A program made the position numbers and the translations under genes. A stretch of 64,000 nucleotides of DNA from the NCBI GenBank assembly GCA_020629635.1, contig JAHDCX010000003.1, positions 81,480 to 145,479 on the forward strand, given 5' to 3'. Below are positions 26,782 through 34,306 of this stretch, in pieces. The stretch's first letter is position 1. The number at the start of each line of letters is the position of its first letter. The notes beneath the pieces were generated by a model. It had not been told where the DNA came from. It saw nothing but the letters and a program-made list of their open reading frames with translations, and searched no databases. The DNA is from Acidimicrobiales bacterium (GTDB lineage Bacteria; Actinomycetota; Acidimicrobiia; Acidimicrobiales; SHLQ01).

Positions 26782-27945
26782 ATGAGACGTCGTCGGAAGT
26801 CCGACACCCTCAAAATTGCGATGGTGGGCACCCGGGGCATGCCGGCGAACTACGGCGGCGTCGAGACCGTTGTGGATGTCCTTGCGCGTCAGCTCGTCCG
26901 CCGGGGCCACGACGTGACGGTCTTTTGTCGATCCGAGGACTACGCCGAACATCCGCCGATGGTCGACGGCGTCACCCTGACCTATTTGCCAGCCGTTCCA
27001 CGCCCCGGTTTCGGTGCGCTCGTGCACGCACTTCGGGCGACCGTGTGGTCGATCGGACGCGGGTTCGACGTCATTCACTTCCATGCGCTGGGCCCGGGGA
27101 TGATGTCGCTCATCGCTCGGCCGTTCACGCGGGCCGCCATCGTCGTGACCGTTCACGGCCGTGACGACCGGCGAGACAAGTGGGGCCGGGTGGCCCGAAC
27201 CGTCCTTCGTTGTGCGGCCTCGATCAGCGCACGGGTCCCGCATGCGACCTTCGTGGTGTCCCAGGCACTTGCCGATGAGTACGCCCAAGAGTTCGGTCGA
27301 TCAACCACCGTCGTCCCGAACTCGATCAACGCGATCGAGCCACAGCCACCGGGTGAGACACTCGCCAGGTTTGGGCTCGAGCCGGGGCGGTACTTCGTCT
27401 CGGTTGGACGACTCGTTCCGGAGAAGGCGCCGCACGAGCTGGTGAGCGCCCACAGTCGATCGCTGACCGACTTCCCGCTGGTCGTCGTCGGCGGCGCCGC
27501 AGGCACCGAAGACTACGTCTCTCACATTCGTGAAGAAGCTGCTCCAAACGAACAGATCCTCTTCACCGGCCCGCTGTATCGCGACGAGCTCGCCGAGGTC
27601 TTCACCAACGCAGGAGCGTTCGTCACCGCCTCACACCTCGAGGGTTTGCCGACCGCGCTGATCGAAGCCGGGCGAGCCGCGGTGCCGATCATCGCCAGCG
27701 ACATTGCGCCGCACCTCGAGATCCTCGGCATCGAGCACGGCGGCGCCGGACGCCGCACCTTCCCCGTCGGTGATGTCGACGCGCTCGCCAAGATGATGGA
27801 GGCCGTGAGCGAGGCAATCGGAGAGGAGCGGTTCGGCGCAAAACAACTCGCCCAGCAACTCGACGAGAAGTACGCCCCCGCCCGAACGGCCGAGGTTCAC
27901 GAACGCGGGTATCTCGCAACGCGTGGACGGCTGAGACGTCGCTGA
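26782..27945 (+). CDS. Glycosyltransferase family 4 (rhamnosyltransferase-like N-terminus)
   Basis: 387 aa, GT-B fold. The N-terminus has KIAMVGTRGMPANYGGVET, a pattern of the DUF1972/GT4 subgroup often annotated as rhamnosyl- or similar sugar transferases. FDVIHFHALGPGMMSL and TVHGRDDRRDKWGRV follow. The donor domain has FVSVGRLVPEKAPHELVSA and TASHLEGLPTALIEAGRAA. The ATG at 26782 was chosen; a GTG at 26764 would add six residues. It is separated from the gamma-CA-like gene by 94 bp and probably has its own promoter. It is the last glycan gene of the block before the converging MBL hydrolase. Confidence 0.85.
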   Translation: MRRRRKSDTLKIAMVGTRGMPANYGGVETVVDVLARQLVRRGHDVTVFCRSEDYAEHPPMVDGVTLTYLPAVPRPGFGALVHALRATVWSIGRGFDVIHFHALGPGMMSLIARPFTRAAIVVTVHGRDDRRDKWGRVARTVLRCAASISARVPHATFVVSQALADEYAQEFGRSTTVVPNSINAIEPQPPGETLARFGLEPGRYFVSVGRLVPEKAPHELVSAHSRSLTDFPLVVVGGAAGTEDYVSHIREEAAPNEQILFTGPLYRDELAEVFTNAGAFVTASHLEGLPTALIEAGRAAVPIIASDIAPHLEILGIEHGGAGRRTFPVGDVDALAKMMEAVSEAIGEERFGAKQLAQQLDEKYAPARTAEVHERGYLATRGRLRRR

Positions 27946-27949
27946 GCGT

Positions 27950-28780
27950 TCAGAGAGAGATCTTCATGCCTTCGGCGGCGGCGAAGATCTGCATCGACGA
28001 GTCGAGCCGAGCAGCATCCGCTTCCATCTGGCCGACGGTGTCGTCATCGTGCAGCGGATCATGGTGGTGCAGCGCAACGGCCTTCGCCCCAGCCTCCTGG
28101 GCCACGCGGACGGCGAACGCTGGCGTGCTGTGCCCCCAATCGGGCCGCTTCGCGAGAAGCTCCGGGGTGAACTGGGCGTCGTGGATCAGCAAGTCGACCC
28201 CGTCGGCGAGTTCGAGCACTCCCGGATCGATTGGACCGCCGTCGATCGGTTCTTGATGGTCGGGGATGTAGGCAACCGAGCAGTCGCCCCAGTCGAGGCG
28301 GTACCCGTTGGTCCGCCCCGTGTGTGGCACGGAGCGAGCGGTGATGATCGCCGAGTCAGACGTCGTCGACGCTTCCCAGAGGTCCTCGAAGCGAACCGCT
28401 CCGGCCAACTGTTCAAGGGTGACCGGGAAGTAGGGCGGGCGAAGAATGCCGCCAAGCGCTTCGTCGAAGGACTGATCGAGCTCGGGAGGGCCGATGATTC
28501 GTGTCTTCGACTCGGGATGCAACAGCGGCGGGAAGAACGGCAGCCCCTGGATGTGGTCCCAGTGCAGGTGGGTGATCAACATCGACCCATCGAATGAGGC
28601 ACCGGCAAGATCGCAGCCGTAGAACCGAAGGCCAGTCCCAACGTCGAGGATCAACGGCGACTCACCTTCGCGAGTCACCACGACACAGGACGTGTTTCCG
28701 CCGACGCGAGCGTGTGACGAACAGGAGCAGGGGGTCGAGCCACGCACGCCGTAGAAGGCGACGGTCACCCCAGCCTGCAT
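27950..28780 (-). CDS. MBL-fold metallohydrolase (cyclic-nucleotide phosphodiesterase-like)
   Basis: 276 aa. Metallo-beta-lactamase fold with the HLHWDH zinc motif, preceded by LILDVGTGLRFYGCDL and followed by SVPHTGRTNGYRL, LLIHDAQFTPEL and VALHHHDPLHDDD. The N-terminal FYGVRGSTPCSCSS and GGNTSCV resemble the group annotated as MBL-fold hydrolases related to 3',5'-cyclic nucleotide phosphodiesterases and PhnP; the substrate is not proven. The ATG at 28780 has a strong GGGAGG ribosome site six bases upstream and begins right at the domain, so the longer frame from 28828 was rejected. Confidence 0.8.
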   Translation of the reverse strand: MQAGVTVAFYGVRGSTPCSCSSHARVGGNTSCVVVTREGESPLILDVGTGLRFYGCDLAGASFDGSMLITHLHWDHIQGLPFFPPLLHPESKTRIIGPPELDQSFDEALGGILRPPYFPVTLEQLAGAVRFEDLWEASTTSDSAIITARSVPHTGRTNGYRLDWGDCSVAYIPDHQEPIDGGPIDPGVLELADGVDLLIHDAQFTPELLAKRPDWGHSTPAFAVRVAQEAGAKAVALHHHDPLHDDDTVGQMEADAARLDSSMQIFAAAEGMKISL

Positions 28781-28827
28781 CCCGGTCCTCCCTCTGCTTC
28801 GCTTCGTGAGGCCGTTGCGCGCCGCCA

Positions 28828-28843
28828 CGTGATCTTGGTCACG
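28828..28843. promoter_or_regulatory. CRP/FNR-like inverted repeat
   Basis: CGTGA-N6-TCACG is a perfect 16-bp palindromic half-site pair (28828-28832 and 28839-28843) in the 120-bp gap upstream of the MBL hydrolase. GTGA-N6-TCAC is the core recognised by CRP-family regulators. It lies 48 bp upstream of that gene's start. Chance occurrence cannot be excluded. Confidence 0.35.
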
Positions 28844-28900
28844 CCAACGTTATGTGTTCGTGACGCTTCCCGAAAATGCATGTGACGAAATTGACGCGCA

Positions 28901-29785
28901 TCAGGCCAGCCGGAGCTCGTCGCCGTGAACCTCGATCAGACCGTCGTCGAGAAGGCCGACGACGACGCGATCCACTCGAACATCGTCATTCCAGCCGAGG
29001 AGACCCGGAAGCGAAGACCGGGTGAGCGGTCCAGACCGGAGCGCATCGACGAGGCGCCCACGTCCTTGTCGATCCGAGCCCTCGAACCGCGATTGTCGAG
29101 CACTGACCCCGGCCGAACCGACGGCGGGATCCTCGCCGACACCCTGGTAGCAACACACCGCCCACGACGGACAGCCGTCGCAGATCGGCTGGCGCTTACG
29201 GCAACACGAGGCGCCGAAATCGAGGATCGCCTGGTTCCACTCCCACCCGAAGCCAGCTGGCACGAGGTCATCGGCAAGCTCTTGGGCTTCTCGTGCGGAC
29301 AGCGGCCGGCCAACGAGTCGGGCCAACACCCGACCGACGTTGGTGTCGAGTACGGCGACGTCGCGTTCGAAGGCGAAGGCGAGCACGGCCCGAGCGGTGT
29401 ACGGGCCAACCCCCGGCAGCGCCAACAGCGCCTCGAGCTGATCGGGAACCACACCGTCGTGGTGATCGACGATCCGGGTCGCCGCGGCGTGCAACATGAT
29501 GGCCCGTCGGTTGTAGCCGAGTCCCGCCCACGCTCGGACGACCTCGGCTGATCCGGCCTCCGCCGCCTCCCTCGGGTTGGGGAATCGCTCCATGAAGCGG
29601 AGGTACGGGTCGACGACCCGCTCGACCTGAGTCTGCTGCGACATCGTTTCGCTCACGAGAATCGCCCACGGGTCCCGACTCGCTCGCCAAGGAAGGTCTC
29701 GAGCCGGAGCGTCATGGCGCCACCAACCCAGCACGAGCGAGGCAACCTCCTCACTGGACGCGAAATGGTGAACTGGATCAGGCAT
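28901..29785 (-). CDS. mutY: A/G-specific adenine glycosylase MutY
   Basis: 294 aa. Base-excision repair enzyme removing adenine mispaired with 8-oxoguanine. Visible: catalytic Glu46 in ILVSETMSQQTQ, helix-hairpin-helix LPGVGPYTA at 123-131, catalytic-site Asp147 in VLDTNVGRVLARLVG, and the [4Fe-4S] ligands C195-x6-C202-x2-C205-x5-C211. The C-terminal region is short (about 80 residues) compared with the NUDIX-like 8-oxoG recognition domain of E. coli MutY, as in other short actinobacterial forms. The ATG at 29785 was chosen; the frame continues upstream into the divergent aminotransferase gene and that part is not conserved. Confidence 0.92.
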   Translation of the reverse strand: MPDPVHHFASSEEVASLVLGWWRHDAPARDLPWRASRDPWAILVSETMSQQTQVERVVDPYLRFMERFPNPREAAEAGSAEVVRAWAGLGYNRRAIMLHAAATRIVDHHDGVVPDQLEALLALPGVGPYTARAVLAFAFERDVAVLDTNVGRVLARLVGRPLSAREAQELADDLVPAGFGWEWNQAILDFGASCCRKRQPICDGCPSWAVCCYQGVGEDPAVGSAGVSARQSRFEGSDRQGRGRLVDALRSGPLTRSSLPGLLGWNDDVRVDRVVVGLLDDGLIEVHGDELRLA

Positions 29786-29850
29786 CGCCGACAGTGTGGC
29801 CGAAACGGCGAGGGGTTGAGCGGCCCAACTTGCTGCCGATAGGCCCTGCG

Positions 29851-31068
29851 ATGTCGCGGGTTCATCTCTCTCCTCCACACATGTCCGAGCGCGAACGAGC
29901 CCGGCTGCTCGACGCGTTCGACTCCAACTGGATCGCACCGTTCGGGCCGGCGCTCGACGAGTTCGAGCAGCGACTCACGACGCTCACCGATCGACCGGCT
30001 GCGCTGGCAACCAACTCCGGAACCGCCGCGCTCCACCTTGCGCTGCGATGTGTTGGCGTCGTCCGCGGAGACACGGTGATCGTCCCGACCGTCACGTTCG
30101 TCGCAACGGCGAACGCCGTGCGCTACCAGGGCGCGGTTCCGTATTTCGTCGACGTTGACCCGCGCACTTCCAATCTCGACGCCGCCCTACTCGAACCCTT
30201 GATCGACCGCCTCTCTCGCGCGGGTCGGCGGCCAGCAGCCGTTCTGTCGGTCGACTGCTACGGCTCGTGCGCAGACCACAGCACGATCGCCTCGATCTGC
30301 GAACGACACGGCATTCCCTACGTCGTCGATGCCGCAGAATCGATCGGCGCCAGCCATCGAGGCCACCCGTCAGGCTCGTTCGGCGATCTCGCCGTGTTTT
30401 CGTTCAACGGAAACAAGCTGGTCACGACCGGCGGCGGAGGCGCATTGTTGGGAAGCGAGCGCCACATCGAGCGGGCGCGACATCTGGCGACCCAAGCACG
30501 CAATCCGGGCCGGCACTTCGATCACGACGACATCGGCTACGCCTACCGCCTCTCCAACCTTTCGGCGGCTGTCGGCAACGGACAGCTCGATCGCCTCGAC
30601 GAACTCGTCGCCGCAACCCGCGCGGTTCACGCCCGCTATGTCGACGGCTTCGCAGACGTGGATGGCGTTCGGGTCCAACCGATCGACGCCGACGGACGGG
30701 GCAACGGGTGGCTGTCGGTCATCCACCTCGATCCGCAGCGGCATCGGACTCCCGACGAGATCGCGGAGATGCTCGATGGCCACGACATCGAAGCACGACC
30801 GACCTGGCGGCCAATGCACCGCCAACCGGTGCACGCGCACTCCGAGTTCTCCTCAACCGGCGTCGCGGATCGACTGGCGACCACCGGATTGTGCCTCCCG
30901 AGCGGATCGTCGCTCTCCGAGTCGGACCAGGACCGCGTGATCGACCTCGTGACCCGGTCGATGGTGGCTCCACTCGGCCGCCGACGAGAACGGGCCGGAC
31001 ACGTCGCGGTCCCTGCCCCACCTCCGATCCCTGCCGCGTTCGCACCCAACAACCGCGTCGCGAGCTGA
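29851..31068 (+). CDS. DegT/DnrJ/EryC1-family sugar aminotransferase
   Basis: 405 aa, PLP-dependent fold type I. ALATNSGTAALHLALR is the cofactor-phosphate region, VIVPTVTFVATANAV the conserved helix, and VVDAAESIGASHRG the Asp that binds the PLP ring. FSFNGNKLVTTGGGG carries the Schiff-base lysine. The usual substrate of such enzymes is a 4-keto- or 3-keto-nucleotide sugar, giving an amino sugar, which fits the nearby polysaccharide genes. The ATG at 29851 was chosen because conservation starts at HLSPPHMSERERARL; the frame is open for 19 codons further upstream. Confidence 0.88.
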   Translation: MSRVHLSPPHMSERERARLLDAFDSNWIAPFGPALDEFEQRLTTLTDRPAALATNSGTAALHLALRCVGVVRGDTVIVPTVTFVATANAVRYQGAVPYFVDVDPRTSNLDAALLEPLIDRLSRAGRRPAAVLSVDCYGSCADHSTIASICERHGIPYVVDAAESIGASHRGHPSGSFGDLAVFSFNGNKLVTTGGGGALLGSERHIERARHLATQARNPGRHFDHDDIGYAYRLSNLSAAVGNGQLDRLDELVAATRAVHARYVDGFADVDGVRVQPIDADGRGNGWLSVIHLDPQRHRTPDEIAEMLDGHDIEARPTWRPMHRQPVHAHSEFSSTGVADRLATTGLCLPSGSSLSESDQDRVIDLVTRSMVAPLGRRRERAGHVAVPAPPPIPAAFAPNNRVAS

Positions 31069-31088
31069 TCGGTCCCGCCAGACCCCGA

Positions 31089-31688
31089 TCAGCTCTGGCG
31101 CCCCGGCGCAGCCAGTTCGGGCGCTTCGCCACAGTCGGCGCGCCACGTCGCTCCGATGCCGTCCGGACCGACGAGCTCGTCGAAGCGATCGAGATCGATG
31201 CGTTCGAGATCACGCACCGTTTGTGCGCGTGCAGCGAAGGATCCTTCGAGGTTCTTCGGCAGGCGGGTGGCGAGCGGTGTCACGGCGTAGACCGCCCGAC
31301 CCGCTGCGCGTGCCGACTCGATCCAGGTCTCGGTGCCCGCGGCAGCGAGCACCGAGGTCGGCCCCGATGCGATGGTCTCGATCACGTCGACGCCGGCGCC
31401 TTCGGATGCGACGAGCGCGTCGGCATGCCCCGCTGTGGGGTCGCGTTCGACCTCCTCGACGAGATCCCATCCGGCGGTGAGGGGGTCGAGGTCGTGCAAC
31501 ATGCGGGCGCCGAGGACCACGATCGATGGGATGTCTGGGAGGCGAACGATGAGCTGGCGAAGCGGAATCAACAGTTCGGTCGGACCACGGCTGAACATCG
31601 CCAACGCCTGCAGCGACTCCGTGAGCAGGAGATGGTCCGGCGCCCCACCCGAACGGGCGACGTAGCGGAGGTGTTCGATGGGGTGCAC
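31089..31688 (-). CDS. Conserved actinobacterial protein of unknown function
   Basis: 199 aa from a GTG at 31688 (VHPIEHLRYVARSGG). I do not recognise a characterised family, but the N-terminal HPIEHLRYVAR and the C-terminal FDELVGPDGI ... CGEAPEL resemble a protein I recall from other Acidimicrobiia. The central part alternates hydrophobic strands and helices (DALVASEGAGVDVIETI, TSVLAAAGTETWIESARAAG, VYAVTPLATRLPKNL), suggestive of a Rossmann-like fold loosely like eIF2B-related proteins; this is only a guess. No signal peptide or membrane helix. It is divergent from the thioredoxin-like gene at 31796. Confidence 0.6.
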   Translation of the reverse strand: MHPIEHLRYVARSGGAPDHLLLTESLQALAMFSRGPTELLIPLRQLIVRLPDIPSIVVLGARMLHDLDPLTAGWDLVEEVERDPTAGHADALVASEGAGVDVIETIASGPTSVLAAAGTETWIESARAAGRAVYAVTPLATRLPKNLEGSFAARAQTVRDLERIDLDRFDELVGPDGIGATWRADCGEAPELAAPGRQS

Positions 31689-31795
31689 GCAACCGATCGT
31701 ATCGACCGGCCGGGACGCCTGGCCGTCGCTTCGACCAACCACGCGCTCGTACACAGAGCCGTGCGACCGGGCCTCCGCTCCGGTACCGTTTCGGC

Positions 31796-32281
31796 GTGCC
31801 ACAACTCTCCGGTGACCCCGATCTCGACCCGATCAACGGCGATCCACGGCCGTTCTCGGATTGGCTGACGACGTTCCCGATCCTGCTCGGCGTCATCGAC
31901 CCGTACACCCACGAGAGCAGCTGGCTGCTGGACACGGTCGCCCGAGTGTTCCACCACTATCGCGGCGCTGGTGTTCGGGTCGCCTGGCTGGCCACCGGAC
32001 CCGAGGACGGCGTGCACACGTTCCTCGATCACTACGCCGAGCAGTACCTCACGTTCTGCGACCCCGACTACGCCGCCGTCAAGGCGCTCGGGTTGGAAGA
32101 ATTGCCGGCGCTGACGCTGGTCCGACAAGACGGCGAGATCCTCGCATCGGCGTCGGGATGGGATCCCGAGGCGTGGCGAGACGTCGCCGTACAGGTGGGC
32201 GAGCTCACGGGCTGGACGCCGATCAACATCCCCGGCCCGAAGGACCCCGCGCCCTACGCGGGCACCGCGCTCCCGAGCTGA
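31796..32281 (+). CDS. Thioredoxin-like fold protein without CxxC
   Basis: 161 aa from a GTG at 31796. The order of elements (VARVFHHYRGAGVRVAWLAT, then FLDHYAEQYLTFCDPDYAAV, then ELPALTLVRQDGEILASA with the cis-proline loop ELPAL) is that of a thioredoxin-like domain. The redox CxxC pair is absent, so a disulfide reductase role is unlikely. The N-terminal PQLSGDPDLDPINGDPRPFS is, as I recall, conserved in related Acidimicrobiia proteins. No signal peptide, so probably cytosolic. Function unknown. Confidence 0.65.
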   Translation: MPQLSGDPDLDPINGDPRPFSDWLTTFPILLGVIDPYTHESSWLLDTVARVFHHYRGAGVRVAWLATGPEDGVHTFLDHYAEQYLTFCDPDYAAVKALGLEELPALTLVRQDGEILASASGWDPEAWRDVAVQVGELTGWTPINIPGPKDPAPYAGTALPS

Positions 32282-32306
32282 CTCTCTCCCCTCGTTCGGG
32301 CGCGCC

Positions 32307-33743
32307 TCATCCGCAGGCCGTCAGGCGAATCAAATCCGCGGTCGGGTAGAACACCCGACGGTCGACGCTCTCCGCAGCCCACAATTCGATGGCGTCGGCG
32401 AGCTGATCGAGTTCGGCGGCCGAATCCGCCTCGACGTGGAGTCGCACGCACGTCGCTTCTCCGGACCGCCACGCCACCCAGGCGTCGCCGCCCCATCCGT
32501 CGGCGGCCTCGTACGCCTCGTCGACCCCGAGGACCTCGGTGAAGAGGGCGGCGAATCGTGCTTCTCCCCACGTTCCCTGCCGGAAGATCGGACCGTCGCC
32601 CACCGGGGCGACAGCGACCGAATCGCTCGACGTTCCCGACAACCAGAGAGACGGATCGATCACGGCCTCGCTCGTCGCCGGTGGCGAGGTGAATGCAGCG
32701 TCGAGCCGCTCTGCCCCGCCAGCGTCCCAGACCACCTCGACGAAATCCCGCCCCGACTCGAGCCGACCGAGCTGGAGCTCGAGGAACGGGTCACTGAACG
32801 ACAGCAAGGACACCCCTCGAGGGACCGCTGCCACCGCTGCGTCCTCAGCGGCTCGCTCAGCGGCCGTGAGCTGCGCCACGAATCGGTCTTCGATTCGGAT
32901 CGCCGAACCTTCGACGATGGCGGAGTGGGTCCACGTGAGTTCGTCGTCGCGACCGTCGAAGTCCGCACGATCGATGTCGAAGAGTTGATCGTCGAGGGCG
33001 TGCACCAGCTCGTGCACCAGGACCGAGGGCACAAGGACCTGGCCACCATTGCCTCGCAGCACCACGGTTTCGCGGCTCGGGTCGTACCAACCCAGCACAC
33101 CCGCGTCACCGAACGACGCCCAGATCGATGCGAGGTCTTCGCCCGGCTCGATGATTCCGAGGGCGCGGTGAATGTCGGTGTAGTCACCGTATTCGGACCC
33201 CGTTGCGGCGACGTCTGCCTCGACCACGTCGGACCACGCAGACACGAAGGCCGAGTCGGTGAGGATTTCCACGGTCGGCCGACGGAGAAACTGGTGGCCG
33301 CGTTCGTCCTCAACGAAGGCGATGAGATCGTCGACGAGATCGTCGACCGACGTGGTTTCGCCGCTCGCGGGTTCTGCGTCACCGTCCGAGTCGTTCGGTT
33401 CGTCGGTGGTGTCGGCGGTTTCGGCGTCGGTTGTGCTGACCGAGTCCGACTCGCTGTCCGGGCCGGGCGCCTCTGACTCGGCGCCGTCGGGCATCACCGT
33501 CGTTTCGTCCGGTGACTCCTCGACACTCTCCAGATCCGACGAACTGTCCCCGGATGGCGATGCTGCGGCCCGCGGGCCGAGCTCGGCCTCGCCGTCGGGA
33601 CTCGCAAGGACCCGCGCCGCGTCCGAACCGAGCGCCGAAGTCGAGCCAATCGCTTCTGGCGCGCCGACGGTTTCGGGGTCCGCAGCAGGCGAACACGCAG
33701 CCGACGCCACGACCAGCAGAATGGGCAACAGCCAACGACGCAT
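32307..33743 (-). CDS. Lipoprotein with HExxH metalloprotease-like motif
   Basis: 478 aa. Signal peptide with lipobox ASAAC, lipid-modified Cys17. A disordered Asp/Glu/Ser/Thr/Pro-rich linker of about 110 residues follows, then a folded domain. LVHELVHALDDQ at 244-253 is a zincin motif (HELVH), followed about 35 residues later by a conserved EGSA stretch (IVEGSAIRIEDRF) that could supply a third ligand. This suggests a surface zinc peptidase or an inactive relative. The ATG at 33743 gives the complete signal peptide; the frame also has a GTG seven codons upstream. It is divergent from bpa (33799), with 55 bp between them. Confidence 0.7.
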   Translation of the reverse strand: MRRWLLPILLVVASAACSPAADPETVGAPEAIGSTSALGSDAARVLASPDGEAELGPRAAASPSGDSSSDLESVEESPDETTVMPDGAESEAPGPDSESDSVSTTDAETADTTDEPNDSDGDAEPASGETTSVDDLVDDLIAFVEDERGHQFLRRPTVEILTDSAFVSAWSDVVEADVAATGSEYGDYTDIHRALGIIEPGEDLASIWASFGDAGVLGWYDPSRETVVLRGNGGQVLVPSVLVHELVHALDDQLFDIDRADFDGRDDELTWTHSAIVEGSAIRIEDRFVAQLTAAERAAEDAAVAAVPRGVSLLSFSDPFLELQLGRLESGRDFVEVVWDAGGAERLDAAFTSPPATSEAVIDPSLWLSGTSSDSVAVAPVGDGPIFRQGTWGEARFAALFTEVLGVDEAYEAADGWGGDAWVAWRSGEATCVRLHVEADSAAELDQLADAIELWAAESVDRRVFYPTADLIRLTACG

Positions 33744-33798
33744 CCCCTCCAGTATCGGCAGCACTCCGAGAAACTGTCGGTCTCCCTACACTGCAACC

Positions 33799-34305
33799 AT
33801 GTCTGACATCGATTCTGCGACGCCCGACCCCTCCGCCGCCGAAGCTTCGGCGGCCGTGCCGGCGCCCGTCTCCGAGGGCTCCGTCATCACCGACGCCGCC
33901 AAGCTGATCCGGCTCGGCACGATGACCCAGTCGCTCATGACCGAAGCCCGCGAGGCGCCCCTCGACGAAGCTGGCCGTGCGCTGCTCGCTCGAATTCATG
34001 GCGAGACGATGGAAGCGCTCGAGGACACGATGAGCAACGATCTCCTCGAGGAGCTGAAGGAATTCCAGCTCTGCATCGACTGTGGAGACGCGCCTCCGTC
34101 GGAGAGCGAGCTTCGGATCGCGCAGGCGCAGTTGGTGGGTTGGCTGCAGGGCCTTCACCAAGGGTTTCAGGCGATGGCGATGGCCCAACAGGCAGCGGCG
34201 CTCCAGCAGCTGCAGCAACTTCAGGCGGGCGCGCAACCGCAGGCCGCCCCACAGATGCCATCCGAACCGATCGACGCGAGTTCCCGCCCCGGCACGTACC
34301 TCTGA
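33799..34305 (+). CDS. bpa: Bacterial proteasome activator (Bpa/PafE-like, DUF2587)
   Basis: 168 aa. The match to mycobacterial Bpa/PafE is seen in KLIRLGTMTQSLMTEAREAP (35-54), LDEAGRALLARIHGETMEAL, LRIAQAQLVGWLQGLHQGFQ (105-124) and a C-terminal tail ending GTYL, corresponding to the GQYL tail that docks into the 20S proteasome and opens its gate. In mycobacteria Bpa forms a dodecameric ring and promotes ATP-independent degradation. The first 30 and the stretch 140-163 (Gln/Ala/Pro-rich) are expected to be flexible. The gene implies a 20S proteasome elsewhere in the genome; no prcAB genes are in this window. Confidence 0.88.
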   Translation: MSDIDSATPDPSAAEASAAVPAPVSEGSVITDAAKLIRLGTMTQSLMTEAREAPLDEAGRALLARIHGETMEALEDTMSNDLLEELKEFQLCIDCGDAPPSESELRIAQAQLVGWLQGLHQGFQAMAMAQQAAALQQLQQLQAGAQPQAAPQMPSEPIDASSRPGTYL

Positions 34306-34306
34306 G

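Noticed and set aside
30267-31868. 533-codon plus-strand open frame
   Set aside because: Arg/Pro-rich shadow spanning the aminotransferase and the opposite-strand hypothetical gene; no domain visible.
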